From contig JBFMDH010000011.1 of the NCBI GenBank assembly GCA_040754075.1, positions 1 through 64,000 of the forward strand: a DNA stretch of 64,000 bases. The letters run 5' to 3'. The DNA comes from Acidobacteriota bacterium. GTDB taxonomy: Bacteria; Acidobacteriota; Blastocatellia; UBA7656. Both the position numbers and the translations under genes were made by a program. The notes beneath the pieces were generated by a model. The model did not search any database and had not been told where the DNA came from. It saw only the letters and a list, made by a program, of their open reading frames with translations. Shown here piece after piece: positions 34,566-44,064 of the stretch. Every line of letters starts with the position of its first letter. The first letter of the stretch is position 1.

Positions 34566-35885
34566 TTATTTTTTCGTGAGGGTGTCTTTAAAAACCTGTC
34601 CGCCTTTCATCACGAAACCGACGCGCTCCAGCACCGTTATATCTTTGGTGGGGTCGCCGGTGACGGCGACTAGATCCGCGAATTTGCCGGTTTCGATTGA
34701 GCCGACGCGGTCTGCCCAGCCCAATAAATCCGCCGCATTCACGGTTGCCGTTTGCATTGCCTGCATGGGCGTCATTCCGAGTTTCACATAAACGGCAAAC
34801 TCTTTGCCATTGAGTCCATGAGGATAGACCGCCGCATCCGTGCCAAAAGCGATTTTCACGCCCGATTTAATCGCTTTCCCGACATTCTGGCGCATCACCG
34901 GCATCACTTGATTGGCTTTATCAACCATATATTGCGGCACGCCGATGCGTTTGTAATTTTCCATAAACCAGTCCGTGAGAAAGAGCGTCGGCACCAGATA
35001 AACGCCGCGCTCTTTCATCAATCGCATATTCTCTTCATCGATATATGAACCGTGTTCGATGGAATCGATGCCCGCCAGGATTGCCTGCTTCATACCCGAT
35101 GCGCCATGCGCGTGGGCTGCAACTTTGCGATGCAGCCGATGGGCTTCATCAATGATGGCTTTCATCTCTTCGTCGCTGTACTGTCCGGCTTCCGGTGAAT
35201 CGCCTTTCGAGAGCACGCCGCCGGTTGACATAATCTTGATACAATCCGCGCCGTATTTAATATTTTCACGGGTTTTGGCAATCACTGCCGGGACACCATC
35301 GGCGATGCCATCGGCGCGATGATGAAATTCGGGAGCCAGCGAACTTTCATCGGCGTGACCGCCGGTTGGCCCAATGGCTGGACCTGAAGCCGAAATGCGC
35401 GGTCCCGGAACGTCACCCGCAGTGATGGCATCGCGCAACGCAATGTCGGAATAACCGGCGGCATGAACATTGCGCACCGACGTGAAACCGGCTTCCAGCG
35501 TCACTTTGGCGTAACGCGCGCCTATCAGCGCCTGACGCGGAATCGAAATCATGAAGCCTTGCGCGATGCCGCCGAGTTCAAATGTCAAATGAGTGTGACA
35601 ATCAATCAGTCCGGGCAACACTGTGGCGTTCGATAAATCAACGAGGCGGGCATTTGCGGGGGCGCGCGAACTCACCGTCGCCGCGTCGCCGACCTCTTTA
35701 ATGCGGTCGCCTTCAATGAGAATCGCTTGATTTGCGAGCACGCGCCCGCTCTTCACATCAACCAACTGTCCGGCTTTGATTAAAACAATGTCTCTGGCTT
35801 GCGCGTGGGTAATGGTCGAGGACACCCCGCAAACCAACATTAAGACGAGAATGAGCAAGCCGGAAATCAATCGCATATATTTCAT
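34566..35885 (-). CDS. Secreted amidohydrolase
   Basis: A 439-residue metal-dependent amidohydrolase with signal peptide (cut near THAQ, about 27). The metal motif is DCHTHLTFE (HxH), the lysine/cysteine region is around [13 protein letters not shown], further ligands are [11 protein letters not shown] and SIEHGSYI, and the catalytic aspartate is in [13 protein letters not shown]. The closest recognisable group is imidazolonepropionase-like/Xaa-Pro dipeptidase-type secreted amidohydrolases. The open frame starts at 35933; ATG 35885 has AAAAGGAGA at the right distance. Confidence 0.93.
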   Translation of the reverse strand: MKYMRLISGLLILVLMLVCGVSSTITHAQARDIVLIKAGQLVDVKSGRVLANQAILIEGDRIKEVGDAATVSSRAPANARLVDLSNATVLPGLIDCHTHLTFELGGIAQGFMISIPRQALIGARYAKVTLEAGFTSVRNVHAAGYSDIALRDAITAGDVPGPRISASGPAIGPTGGHADESSLAPEFHHRADGIADGVPAVIAKTRENIKYGADCIKIMSTGGVLSKGDSPEAGQYSDEEMKAIIDEAHRLHRKVAAHAHGASGMKQAILAGIDSIEHGSYIDEENMRLMKERGVYLVPTLFLTDWFMENYKRIGVPQYMVDKANQVMPVMRQNVGKAIKSGVKIAFGTDAAVYPHGLNGKEFAVYVKLGMTPMQAMQTATVNAADLLGWADRVGSIETGKFADLVAVTGDPTKDITVLERVGFVMKGGQVFKDTLTKK

Positions 35886-35960
35886 AGGTCTCCTTTTTAG
35901 ATAAACGGAAGTGGATAGAATGCAGAAACTCAATAAAACTGGCTTATTTTTGCCCTTTTA

Positions 35961-35981
35961 CTTTTTACTTTTTACTTTTTA
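35961..35981 (+). repeat. Heptanucleotide tandem repeat (CTTTTTA)3
   Basis: Three perfect copies of CTTTTTA with degenerate units on both sides, ending at the galactokinase stop codon. Similar seven-base repeats of other sequence occur at 29251 and in glnE. Confidence 0.8.
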
Positions 35982-35984
35982 CTT

Positions 35985-37106
35985 TTAGCTTTCAACCTCG
36001 CTTGCGCCGGCGCTCGCCTCGGAAATCAAAATCATCGGTCGACTGCCGGTGGCTTTTTCGTATTCACGGGCAACACGCTTTTGAAACTGCGCGAGCGCCT
36101 CGCGCTTCACTAAATTTACCGTGCAACCGCCAAATCCACCGCCGGTCATTCGCGCGCCGATGACCCCTTCGGTTTGCGAAGCGATTTCCACGAGCGCATC
36201 CAATTCTTTGCAACTGACTTCATAATCATCCCGCAAAGAAGCGTGCGAAGCGTACATCAATTCGCCCATCTTCTCAAAATCATTTGCGCCGAGCGCCCCG
36301 GCTGCTGCAAGGGTTCGCACATTTTCAGTGATGACGTGACGGGCGCGGCGACGAATAATTTCCGGCAAAGCATTTTCATACTGCCCAAATTCCTCGACGC
36401 TGACATCGCGCAAGGCGCAAATATGCGGCAGATATTTTTTCAAACGTTCAACGCCGGTTTCGCATTCGGCGCGGCGCGCATTGTATTCGGAAGCGACGAG
36501 ATTGTGTTTCACATTGGTGTTGCAAATCGCCACCGCGACGTTTTGAGTAGCGAATGGAATCGGCTTGATTTCAAGCGAGCGGCAATCTATGAGCAAGGCA
36601 TGATTTCGCTGTCCGAAAAGAATGGTCAGTTGATCCATCAAGCCGCCGCGTGTGCCGACGTAGGTGTGATTCGATTTTTGCGACATGAGCGCGAGCCTGC
36701 GTTTATCGAATTCAATTTCCGAAAGCCTGAGCATGGCAAGCGCCACTGCCATATCGAGCGCGGTTGAAGAAGAAAGCCCGCCGCCAATCGGCACCGTGCT
36801 TTTGATTTCAAGGTCTGCGCCGCGCAAACGACAGCCTTCCGATTCAAGGGTGCTGGTGATGCCTTCGATAAAATCCAACCAGATGCCGCGTTGCGGCGGG
36901 GTGTCGGCGTCTAAATCGAACGTGGCATCTTCGTTTAAATAATGTGAAAAGACGCGCACCGTTCTATCTTCCCGCGCGCGACCTGAAACGAAGGTGCCGC
37001 ATTCAATCGCCATCGGCAACACGAAGCCTTCGTTATAATCCGTGTGTTCGCCGATGAGGTTGACGCGCCCGGGGGCAAAGAAGGTTCTGATTGGGGAAAC
37101 TCTCAT
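35985..37106 (-). CDS. galK: Galactokinase
   Basis: A 373-residue GHMP kinase. It phosphorylates galactose at C1 with ATP in the Leloir pathway. The galactokinase signature GRVNLIGEHTDYNEGFVLP lies at about 13-31, the ATP loop PIGGGLSSSTALDMA near 108, and the C-terminal GHMP motif GARMTGGGFGGCTVNLV near 325. All are intact. No other gal genes adjoin; the neighbour downstream of its start is a decayed mazF. The gene ends right at a heptamer repeat. Confidence 0.96.
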   Translation of the reverse strand: MRVSPIRTFFAPGRVNLIGEHTDYNEGFVLPMAIECGTFVSGRAREDRTVRVFSHYLNEDATFDLDADTPPQRGIWLDFIEGITSTLESEGCRLRGADLEIKSTVPIGGGLSSSTALDMAVALAMLRLSEIEFDKRRLALMSQKSNHTYVGTRGGLMDQLTILFGQRNHALLIDCRSLEIKPIPFATQNVAVAICNTNVKHNLVASEYNARRAECETGVERLKKYLPHICALRDVSVEEFGQYENALPEIIRRRARHVITENVRTLAAAGALGANDFEKMGELMYASHASLRDDYEVSCKELDALVEIASQTEGVIGARMTGGGFGGCTVNLVKREALAQFQKRVAREYEKATGSRPMILISEASAGASEVES

Positions 37107-37115
37107 CCTTGAAAA

Positions 37116-37459
37116 TTAGAGGTCAAGCACAAGCCGTAAGCCGATTTCCACCTGATTCATTTTTTTGTCCGTCAATGTCGAAACCTATTCGGTCAACAAG
37201 TTTTTGTCTATCGTGAGAACCTGCGAAACATTGATGACAGAATCTACAGGCAAGCGACTGCGACGTGAACTCAGCAGCACATTGCCAGGCGCTTCTGCCA
37301 GGTCGAGGTTTTCGTAATAACCGCAATAATGATTGTTTGAATGCGACTGCGATTGAATAAATCGGACTGTATAACCAAAACAGGACGACGGCAGCCCGGA
37401 GCCGAACCAACCGGGTCTGGCAAATCCGCCCACCAAATCTCGCCACGCTGCATCACCAA
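37116..37459 (-). pseudogene. mazF-type toxin pseudogene (frameshift and stop)
   Basis: Reading across two lesions gives a full-length MazF/PemK ribonuclease of about 114 residues. It starts VMQRGEIWWADLPDPVGSAP and PVLVIQSDLFNRS in one frame. A one-base loss at a run of four T (37309-37312) then shifts to NLDLAEAPGNVLL and INVSQVLTIDKNLLTE. A TAG follows, and beyond it in the same frame DKKMNQVEIGLRLVLDL, the usual MazF C-terminus, ends at 37116. The TAG stands where a lysine codon is usual. Two separate lesions make a sequencing error an unlikely sole explanation. The antitoxin gene upstream overlaps by seven bases and is intact. Confidence 0.85.
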
Positions 37460-37692
37460 TGTTCCTCGACTAATATGGTGTTTTGAACTTTGCTCAATTC
37501 TTTGTCTATTGCTGACGAATTTTGGGCATAAACTTCGTTGAGTTTGGCAGTCACATCTACATCACGGTGTTCTTGCAGGTAAGCAAGAATTGCTTTGGTG
37601 TAGAATTCGCTGCGCGACATATTCAACCTCCGCGCGCTTTCTTCTGCCTGATAAAATACCGTGTCAGAAATTGATATTGCAGTCTTTTTCAT
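37453..37692 (-). CDS. Ribbon-helix-helix antitoxin (MazE/CopG-like)
   Basis: A 79-residue protein with an N-terminal ribbon-helix-helix region (KKTAISISDTVFYQAEESARRLNMSRSEFYTKAILAYL) and a charged tail that would bind the toxin. It overlaps the decayed mazF gene, so it is a former toxin-antitoxin operon with only the antitoxin left intact. It may still protect against related toxins, or simply be in decay. Confidence 0.87.
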   Translation of the reverse strand: MKKTAISISDTVFYQAEESARRLNMSRSEFYTKAILAYLQEHRDVDVTAKLNEVYAQNSSAIDKELSKVQNTILVEEHW

Positions 37693-37753
37693 GGCTTTGA
37701 GTGTAATCCGCCTTTTCTACTGCGACAAGGTTTGCAAGGTCACCCCTTCATCG

Positions 37754-38524
37754 TCAATCGCCCATCGCCCACTTGATTGCGCCGATCAACAATTTTTGAA
37801 AGCGTTCGTCGTTCCAGACTTCCGAACGATGTCCGAGCGCCGTATAAAAGACGCGACCTTTGCCGAAACTGCGCGACCAGGCGAGCGCGAAATCTTTATC
37901 GGCGCGATGGACATTGGGTTTGGTTAAATCTACGGAATTGACATCGAGACTGAGCAGCACGTGAACCTTGTCGCGTGAGAAATTTTTATGCTGATAAATC
38001 TCATCGGTGATTTTAAAAGACGCGCCGAGATGTTTGGTCGCCGGGCTTTTCGTGTCTTCCACTTTGACGGTGACTTCCTGATGCCAGGGGTGCTGGTCGA
38101 AATAACCGCCAATCATGTCGCCGTATTCCGCCCATTTATAAAAGGTATCGGTGGCGCTATGAATACCGACGAAGCCTTTGCCCGATTTGATGAACGCCAT
38201 AAACGCCTGTTTCTGTTCATCGGAAATCGGCAACTCGCCGGTCGTATAAAAAATCACCGCGTCGAATTGTTTCAACGATTCCTGGTTAATCAATGAACAA
38301 TCCTGCGTGGTGACGGCTTCAAAAGCGCCGGATTTTTCGCCAAGCTCTTTCATAATCTTTTCGCTTTCGGGCAACACCTGATGCTTGAACCCTGCGGAAT
38401 GGGTCAGGTAAAGCACTTTGTGTTTTTTAATCACCGAAGCGTTATTCGCCGAAGTATTGGGTAAAACAAGCGCAAACGTTAGCAATGCGCCAAGACAACC
38501 AAGCCCTAGTAATTTACGTTTCAT
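37754..38524 (-). CDS. Secreted ThuA domain-containing protein
   Basis: A 256-residue protein with a signal peptide (cut near SANNAS, about 27) and a ThuA-like glutamine-amidotransferase-type fold. Family blocks are [82 protein letters not shown] and [25 protein letters not shown]. ThuA is linked to trehalose and other sugar use; the exact reaction is unknown. Many acidobacterial and planctomycete copies are secreted and stand near oxidoreductases, as here. Confidence 0.93.
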   Translation of the reverse strand: MKRKLLGLGCLGALLTFALVLPNTSANNASVIKKHKVLYLTHSAGFKHQVLPESEKIMKELGEKSGAFEAVTTQDCSLINQESLKQFDAVIFYTTGELPISDEQKQAFMAFIKSGKGFVGIHSATDTFYKWAEYGDMIGGYFDQHPWHQEVTVKVEDTKSPATKHLGASFKITDEIYQHKNFSRDKVHVLLSLDVNSVDLTKPNVHRADKDFALAWSRSFGKGRVFYTALGHRSEVWNDERFQKLLIGAIKWAMGD

Positions 38525-38547
38525 AATCGATTCCTATTCAGAAAGAA

Positions 38548-38579
38548 AATTCACCACAGAGACACAGAGACACAGAGAA
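38548..38579 (+). repeat. Left inverted repeat flanking the GxxExxY gene
   Basis: Thirty-two bases that include three units of CAGAGACA-type repeat (CACAGAGACACAGAGACA). The sequence at 38990-39021 is its reverse complement at 30 of 32 positions. Confidence 0.85.
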
Positions 38580-38586
38580 AATAAAA

Positions 38587-38970
38587 TCAGAGAACGATTC
38601 GTTTAATGCCGTTTTTCAATACCGAATTATTGAAGTTCAGCAGCAAGCCTTTTTTATAGCCGCCAAGTCTCAGATAAGTTATTAACTGCGCCTGATGAAC
38701 CGGCAATAAATGCTCAACCGTTTTTAACTCGACGACCACTTCATCCTCAACAACAACATCCATACGATAACCGCAATCCAGTTTCACGCTTTTGTAAACA
38801 ACGGGCAAAGGAACTTGTCGCTCTATTCTCAAACCAGCTTGCGATAAATCGTAACAAAGGCATTCTTCATACGCAGATTCCAATAAACCGGGACCAAGCG
38901 CGCGATGCACTTCTATGGCAAAGCCGATAATCTTTTCCGTCAATAAGTCTTTCTGAGAAAAATTATCCAC
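38587..38970 (-). CDS. GxxExxY protein
   Basis: A 127-residue protein of the GxxExxY family, named from [18 protein letters not shown]. Further conserved blocks are [49 protein letters not shown], in which E and K of ELKTV resemble a PD-(D/E)XK nuclease core. Function is unproven. The gene is bracketed by a 32-base inverted repeat, which suggests that it moved as a unit. It stands alone between ThuA and the oxidoreductase genes. Confidence 0.93.
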   Translation of the reverse strand: MDNFSQKDLLTEKIIGFAIEVHRALGPGLLESAYEECLCYDLSQAGLRIERQVPLPVVYKSVKLDCGYRMDVVVEDEVVVELKTVEHLLPVHQAQLITYLRLGGYKKGLLLNFNNSVLKNGIKRIVL

Positions 38971-38989
38971 TTATCCTCTCCCTAAAAAA

Positions 38990-39021
38990 TTCTCTGTGTC
39001 TCGGTGCCTCTGTGGTGAATT
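38990..39021 (+). repeat. Right inverted repeat flanking the GxxExxY gene
   Basis: TTCTCTGTGTCTCGGTGCC followed by TCTGTGGTGAATT, the mirror of the left repeat with two changes. It lies 19 bases beyond the GxxExxY start codon. Confidence 0.85.
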
Positions 39022-39033
39022 TATCCTTTAATT

Positions 39034-40200
39034 TCAATAATCAACCTCCGTCCAAACGGAACGGTTTTGATTCGAGCGAATGATGGCATCAATGATGGCG
39101 TTCATTCGATAACCGTCTTCAAAGGTCGGGAATTTAATTTTATCCGCATCGCTCGCCGGGGTCATTCCGTCGCGTATGAATGAATAGACGCTCGCCATTA
39201 AATTTTTAAAAGCGTCCGCCCAACCTTCGCCGTGACCGCCCGGCAAGTTGACGCTCCAACGCGCGCTTTCATCCAGGAGATTGGCGTCGCGCAGCAACAA
39301 ACCATTGGGCTTATCGCGATAGCCGAAATGCAATTCGTCAGGGCGTTCCTGTACCCATTTGAGCGAGCCAGTCGCGCCGTTCACTTCTATCTGCAAATCG
39401 TTTTTATGACCGGGACAAACCTGCCCAACCGAAAATGAACCTTTCGCGCCATTTTCAAATTCAAGCAATACCGAACCCAGATCATCCGAGGTCACCAGAA
39501 AATCTTCGTACTCCTCTTCGCCACCGGCTGCGGCAAAAGCTTCGCGTGAGCCTTTCGGTTTTTTGCGCACCTGAATCATGGTTGAAAGGCTCGCAAGTAC
39601 ACGCGAGATTTTCTGTCCGGTGATGAATTGCGCGGTGTCGCACCAGTGCGAACCGATGTCGCCGACGGCAGAGGTCGCGCCGCCTTTATCGGCTTCAAGT
39701 CGCCAGGAAAAATCGGTTTCATACAACAACCAATCCTGCAAATAATAGCCATGCGCGAATCGCACCGCGCCGAGTTCGCCTTTGGCAACGATAGCGCGGG
39801 CGTGTTGCACGACCGGATTAAAACGATAGTTAAAGGTGACGGCATTGACCACCCCGGCTTTGGCTGCGGCGTCACGCATCTCACGCGCTTCTGAGGCGCT
39901 CACGGCAAGCGGTTTGTCGCAGATGACATGTTTGCCTGCGGCGACCGCATCCATCACCACCGGGTAATGCAAATTGTTCGGCGTGCAGACGTGGACGACA
40001 TCAATGGTGGGGTCTTCGAGCAGGTGTTGATAATTTTCATAAGCAATGTCGATGCCGTATTGCGCGGCTTTTTTTTCCGCTGATGCAAGCTTGGAAGTCG
40101 CAATGCCCACAAAATCCACATAACCGAGACGCCGCGCCGCTTCCATGTGCAGCGGGCCGACGAAACCTGCGCCAATAATTCCAGCACGAATTTTCTTCAT
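39034..40200 (-). CDS. Gfo/Idh/MocA family oxidoreductase
   Basis: A 388-residue cytoplasmic enzyme. The Rossmann start is RAGIIGAGFVGPLHMEAARRLG, followed by VCTPNNLHYPV and the catalytic-region motif CDKPLAVSASEA; the C-terminal domain has GDIGSHWCDTAQFITG, where D and H are typical for sugar dehydrogenases. It probably oxidises a sugar or inositol with NAD(P). Unlike the copy at 29270 it has no signal peptide. A palindrome with an embedded -10 box lies 32 bases upstream. The C-terminus NRSVWTEVDY overlaps no other gene. Confidence 0.94.
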   Translation of the reverse strand: MKKIRAGIIGAGFVGPLHMEAARRLGYVDFVGIATSKLASAEKKAAQYGIDIAYENYQHLLEDPTIDVVHVCTPNNLHYPVVMDAVAAGKHVICDKPLAVSASEAREMRDAAAKAGVVNAVTFNYRFNPVVQHARAIVAKGELGAVRFAHGYYLQDWLLYETDFSWRLEADKGGATSAVGDIGSHWCDTAQFITGQKISRVLASLSTMIQVRKKPKGSREAFAAAGGEEEYEDFLVTSDDLGSVLLEFENGAKGSFSVGQVCPGHKNDLQIEVNGATGSLKWVQERPDELHFGYRDKPNGLLLRDANLLDESARWSVNLPGGHGEGWADAFKNLMASVYSFIRDGMTPASDADKIKFPTFEDGYRMNAIIDAIIRSNQNRSVWTEVDY

Positions 40201-40231
40201 AAGTCCCTCAATAAAATGATTGTAATAGTCG

Positions 40232-40258
40232 GAACGGTCGAAGCATTATAGACCGTTC
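40232..40258 (-). promoter_or_regulatory. Palindrome around a -10 box
   Basis: GAACGGTC (40232-40239) and GACCGTTC (40251-40258) form a perfect 8-bp inverted repeat. The 11-base spacer contains TATAAT on the minus strand (40250-40245), with TTGGGC 16 bases before it. This would be a promoter for the oxidoreductase with an operator around the -10 box. A TTTT after the right arm also allows a terminator reading on the plus strand, but nothing is known to be transcribed into it. Confidence 0.4.
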
Positions 40259-40645
40259 TTTTCGATGCCCAAAGCTGGCAATTTAGATTTTCGGAGATTG
40301 ATTTTGCAAATCAGAAAACCGGACATTGGTACACTCAGCAGAGCGAGCAGGTCGATAAATACGGCTTCTTTTTGATATGCAGCGTACCCATCATTGAATT
40401 GCTGATTTTAGCTTTGGTGAAGTTTGTTACATTCACCGCGCTGATTTTAAATTTCGGTTAAATTTCCCGACGATTATAGATCGCCTTTTCTGCGTGTGTT
40501 AGGATCGCATCGAGTAACGAAGGCTTTCAGAATCGTACACTCGACTTAGCCCCTCCGACGACAAAACACCGATTATTGCCGGCACGACATAAGCGTGTCC
40601 TTATAGAAAAGTTGCGCCTGCGAACCAGACAAATCCTTGTGTCCC

Positions 40646-43231
40646 ATGAACCTGAAAAACATTCGATTGTCTACCTTCAAACGTCTCCTGATCCAGACTA
40701 TCACGCTACCGCTAATTTTGGTCACCACGTTGGCGCTGATTCTCTTCTGGCAAATTAATACGCTGCTTTCATTATCGGAATGGAGCAACCGCGCCAATAA
40801 AGTGATCGCCGAAGCGAATAGCACTCACAAGCTGCTGTTGGATGTGCAAACCGGTTTGCGAGGCTATCTGCTGACAGGCGCGCCGGTGTTTCTCCATCCA
40901 ACGAATCAGGCACGTCAACAGATTGATTCTTCATTTAATGCTCTGGCGGTTGCCGTTTCCGATAACGACCTGCAACTGCGCCGGCTTCAGGCAATACGCA
41001 AGGATTTTGAACAATGGAATCGCTTGAGCCAGGAGTTGATCGAGATGCGTCGTCAGGGAGGCGCGTACCAAAGCTATGAGAATAACTGGCGCGGCGAAGA
41101 GGTGATGGACTATATGCGTAACAACTTCACCCTCTTTATCCAGTCCGAAGAAGCGCTGCGCGATGAGTTAAACTCATCGACTCAGCAGGCAACGAGGCGA
41201 ACGACGGCAACGGTTTGGGGGTTGACCTTGTGTTTGGGTGGCGCGCTCGCATGGTTTACGCGTCGTCAGATGATTCGTGTCAGTCATACCTACCGGAATG
41301 CCCTGGACATGGCGAAACAGCAGACCGAAACGGTTCGGGAAAACAAAGAGGAGTTCCGGCTAATGGCACTCAATGCCAGTGACCTGCTTTACATCAGAAC
41401 GTTACCCTCGAATCAGATCACCTGGTTTGGCAATCTCGATAAAATGCTCGGTTATGAAGCCGGTGGAATTTCCGCGACTTCGCAACGACGGCGCTTAATT
41501 CACCCAGAGGATCGCCAACGGGTTGTCGAAGCCTATGCCAGGTCATTGCGCATCGGCGAACCCTTCAACGAAGAGTATCGCATCTGCCATAAGAACGGGA
41601 ACTACCTGTTCTTTTTAGACCGCGGTCTGCCGATTCGCGATTCAAACGGCAAGCTGACGAAGTTTATTGGTGCCTGCACCGATATTACCCTGCACAAACA
41701 GTCGGAAGAACGATTGAGAGCGCAGGGGGAATTTCTCCGTCAGGTCATCGATACCTCGCCTAACCTAATCTGGGTCAAGGATGGCACTGGCAATTATGTT
41801 TTAGCCAATCGCGCCCTTGCCGAACTTTATGGAACAACAGTTGACGGCATCATCGGCAAACGCGAAAGCGACCTCAATACCGATGCGCAGGCGGTCGAGG
41901 ATTCGTTAGCGATTGACCGGGAGGTTGTCTCCACGCAGACACCGACGGTGATTGACGAGCAGAAAGTGACAAACGCAGCCAACCAATCCCGCTGGCTACA
42001 AGTCATCAAAGTTCCCCTGCTCACCTCGAGCGGCACCATTCAGGTGCTCGGCGTGGCAACCGATGTAACCGAGCGACGGCGATTGGAGCAACAACTTCGT
42101 CAGTCGCAGAAGGTTGAAGCTATCGGCAGGCTCGCCGGGGGCATCGCACACGACTTCAATAACATTCTGGCAGCGATTATCGGCTACGACGAATTAGCCG
42201 CAACCGCCCTGCCAGCGACACACGGCGTGCAAGAGTACCTCAAACAGATTCACAAAGCAGGTGACCGGGCGACACAGTTGGTGCGCCAAATCCTGACCTT
42301 CAGCCGGCAACAGGAACAAGAGCGCCGGCCGACCTCGCTGCAAGCGGTGATCAAGGAATCCTTTGAACTGCTGCGTCCATCGATACCGGCAACCATCGAG
42401 ATTCGTCTAGAAATTGACGCGGAGGTGCCGACTGTCCTTGCCGATGCGACGCAGATTCATCAAATCATGATGAATCTGGGCACCAACGCTTTGCACGCCA
42501 TGAATGAGCAAGGCGGGGTACTGGCAATCCGCTTGACGACCTTTTACGCCGACGCAGCCTTCACGCGCAGCAACATTGGATTTCAGGAAGGTCATTATGT
42601 ACGCCTGGTGGTAAGCGATACCGGGCATGGCATGGATCAGGCAACCGTCGAGCGCATATTTGAACCGTTTTTCACGACCAAAGATCAAAGCAAAGGTACT
42701 GGGCTAGGGTTATCGGTGGTTCACGGAATTGTTAAAAAACATGAAGGTCGCATCCTGGTCTACAGCGAACCAGGAAAGGGTACGGCTTTCAACATTTACT
42801 TTCCGGCACTGGCTGGGGATTGCGTTACGCTACAGGAGAACAAATATCCGATTCGCCGAGGCGATGGTGAGCGCATCCTGTTTGTTGATGACGAACAGCC
42901 ATTGATTCGCATTGGCAAAGAGATTCTCGAAGGTCAAGGATACGCCGTAGTGACGGAAAGTTGCGGTCACGAGGCGCTGGAAACCTTTCGCGCCAAGCCG
43001 CATCTTTTTGATCTGGTGATAACGGACTTTACGATGCCGGGGATGGACGGCTGTGAACTGGCAAAGCATCTCTTACAATTTCGCCCAGACCTGCCGATTA
43101 TTCTGGTGACTGGGTATAACCCAACCATCACGCCGGAAAAGGCTCAAACGGTCGGCATTCGAGAAATTGTGATGAAACCTGTCACTCGGCAATTGTTGGG
43201 AGCCGCGGTCAGTCGCGCACTAGAAAAATAG
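40646..43231 (+). CDS. Hybrid sensor histidine kinase with CHASE3, PAS and receiver domains
   Basis: An 861-residue kinase. A membrane helix (about 15-40), a CHASE3 domain (about 45-185: LLLDVQTGLRGYLLTGAPVFLHP), a second helix (RRTTATVWGLTLCLGGALAWF), then two PAS domains with PAC motifs (about 230-350 and 363-480). The kinase core has GRLAGGIAHDFNNILAAIIGYDELA with its phosphorylated histidine near 500 and ATPase motifs MMNLGTNALHAM, DTGHGM, GTGLGLSVVHGIVKKHEG. A C-terminal receiver (about 745-860) carries FVDDEQ and DLVITDFTMPGMDG. TTG 40637 is possible, but ATG 40646 is taken. A stand-alone receiver follows after ten bases. Confidence 0.95.
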   Translation: MNLKNIRLSTFKRLLIQTITLPLILVTTLALILFWQINTLLSLSEWSNRANKVIAEANSTHKLLLDVQTGLRGYLLTGAPVFLHPTNQARQQIDSSFNALAVAVSDNDLQLRRLQAIRKDFEQWNRLSQELIEMRRQGGAYQSYENNWRGEEVMDYMRNNFTLFIQSEEALRDELNSSTQQATRRTTATVWGLTLCLGGALAWFTRRQMIRVSHTYRNALDMAKQQTETVRENKEEFRLMALNASDLLYIRTLPSNQITWFGNLDKMLGYEAGGISATSQRRRLIHPEDRQRVVEAYARSLRIGEPFNEEYRICHKNGNYLFFLDRGLPIRDSNGKLTKFIGACTDITLHKQSEERLRAQGEFLRQVIDTSPNLIWVKDGTGNYVLANRALAELYGTTVDGIIGKRESDLNTDAQAVEDSLAIDREVVSTQTPTVIDEQKVTNAANQSRWLQVIKVPLLTSSGTIQVLGVATDVTERRRLEQQLRQSQKVEAIGRLAGGIAHDFNNILAAIIGYDELAATALPATHGVQEYLKQIHKAGDRATQLVRQILTFSRQQEQERRPTSLQAVIKESFELLRPSIPATIEIRLEIDAEVPTVLADATQIHQIMMNLGTNALHAMNEQGGVLAIRLTTFYADAAFTRSNIGFQEGHYVRLVVSDTGHGMDQATVERIFEPFFTTKDQSKGTGLGLSVVHGIVKKHEGRILVYSEPGKGTAFNIYFPALAGDCVTLQENKYPIRRGDGERILFVDDEQPLIRIGKEILEGQGYAVVTESCGHEALETFRAKPHLFDLVITDFTMPGMDGCELAKHLLQFRPDLPIILVTGYNPTITPEKAQTVGIREIVMKPVTRQLLGAAVSRALEK

Positions 43232-43241
43232 AAAGGACATC

Positions 43242-43607
43242 ATGAAGGATATTCTACTTGTTGACGATGATGAACAATTTCGCGCCCTGTTGTCGACCTT
43301 CCTCCAACAATGTGGCTTTCGGGTTCAGGAAGCGAGTGAAGGCAATGAGGCGCTCCGGCTGCACGAGCACCATCGTTTTGATCTCATCATTACCGATTTG
43401 ATAATGCCAGGCAGAGAAGGACTATCGGCGATCCTCGAACTCCGCCGTAAAGACCGCCAAGTCAAGATTGTTGCGATGTCGGGCGGCGGTCGGGTATCGC
43501 CTGATTCTTACCTGCCGGTGGCGAAAAAGTTTGGTGCTCATGAGATTCTGGCAAAGCCCTTCCCTCTTGCTGTACTTCTAGAAACGGTTCACAGAGTTCT
43601 AAAATAG
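43242..43607 (+). CDS. Stand-alone response regulator (receiver only)
   Basis: A 121-residue CheY-like receiver without output domain. DDDE at 8-11 binds magnesium, the phosphorylated aspartate is in FDLIITDLIMPGREG, and the switch lysine is in ILAKPFPLAVL. It follows the hybrid kinase by ten bases with GAAAGGA before the ATG, so the two form an operon and it is the likely phosphoacceptor or phosphorelay partner. Confidence 0.95.
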   Translation: MKDILLVDDDEQFRALLSTFLQQCGFRVQEASEGNEALRLHEHHRFDLIITDLIMPGREGLSAILELRRKDRQVKIVAMSGGGRVSPDSYLPVAKKFGAHEILAKPFPLAVLLETVHRVLK

Positions 43608-44064
43608 CCTGAGCTGCAATCGCGCTGACAAAAGCGCACTATCTTGGAGGGTATTCAGAATATCGCTTTCCGAGATGTCACAGGCAGGCTTGCATGAGTC
43701 AATCAAGGTGTGCCCTCGGCGTGAGCGACAGTAAACCTGAATTGAAATTGCCGCCTTAAACTCGACCCGGCAAACTTAATTGATACATTGGAGAACGCCC
43801 GTCAATAGAGACACCCGTAAATCGCAGCCGGAAAAGACGAAAATTGGCGACACCAACGAGGAAGCACTTTCGAGTCCGGGATTCGCCAGGTGAACCACAG
43901 ACATCCCCGGCAAACGCCTTGAAACCGTTTTCGTGACCCGCTTACGCGATCTCGTTGGCGGCTTTAAAGTTGGGCGGGCACTCCCGACAGTGAAACGGCG
44001 GATGATTGGCCATTTTTATCTTCCTTAAAGCGTGTTTTGCCAACACCAATGTGAACAAAACGCA
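43608..44064. other. Intergenic region, mostly featureless
   Basis: Between the receiver gene and the convergent cysteine-desulfurase-like gene. Apart from a possible 23-codon reading frame on the minus strand (43942-44013) I see no gene, repeat or clear terminator. Confidence 0.4.
43942..44013 (-). CDS. Possible micro-protein with CxxC motif
   Basis: A 23-codon frame reading MANHPPFHCRECPPNFKAANEIA-type sequence: two histidines, CREC and a PPNF turn. AAGGAAG lies seven bases upstream of its ATG, an excellent ribosome binding site. It might be a small zinc-binding protein, or the remnant of a longer one. Too short to judge by coding statistics. Confidence 0.25.
   Translation of the reverse strand: MANHPPFHCRECPPNFKAANEIA

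Noticed and set aside
37123-37446. 107-codon frame over the mazF locus
   Set aside because: It is the third frame of the decayed toxin and has no MazF motif.
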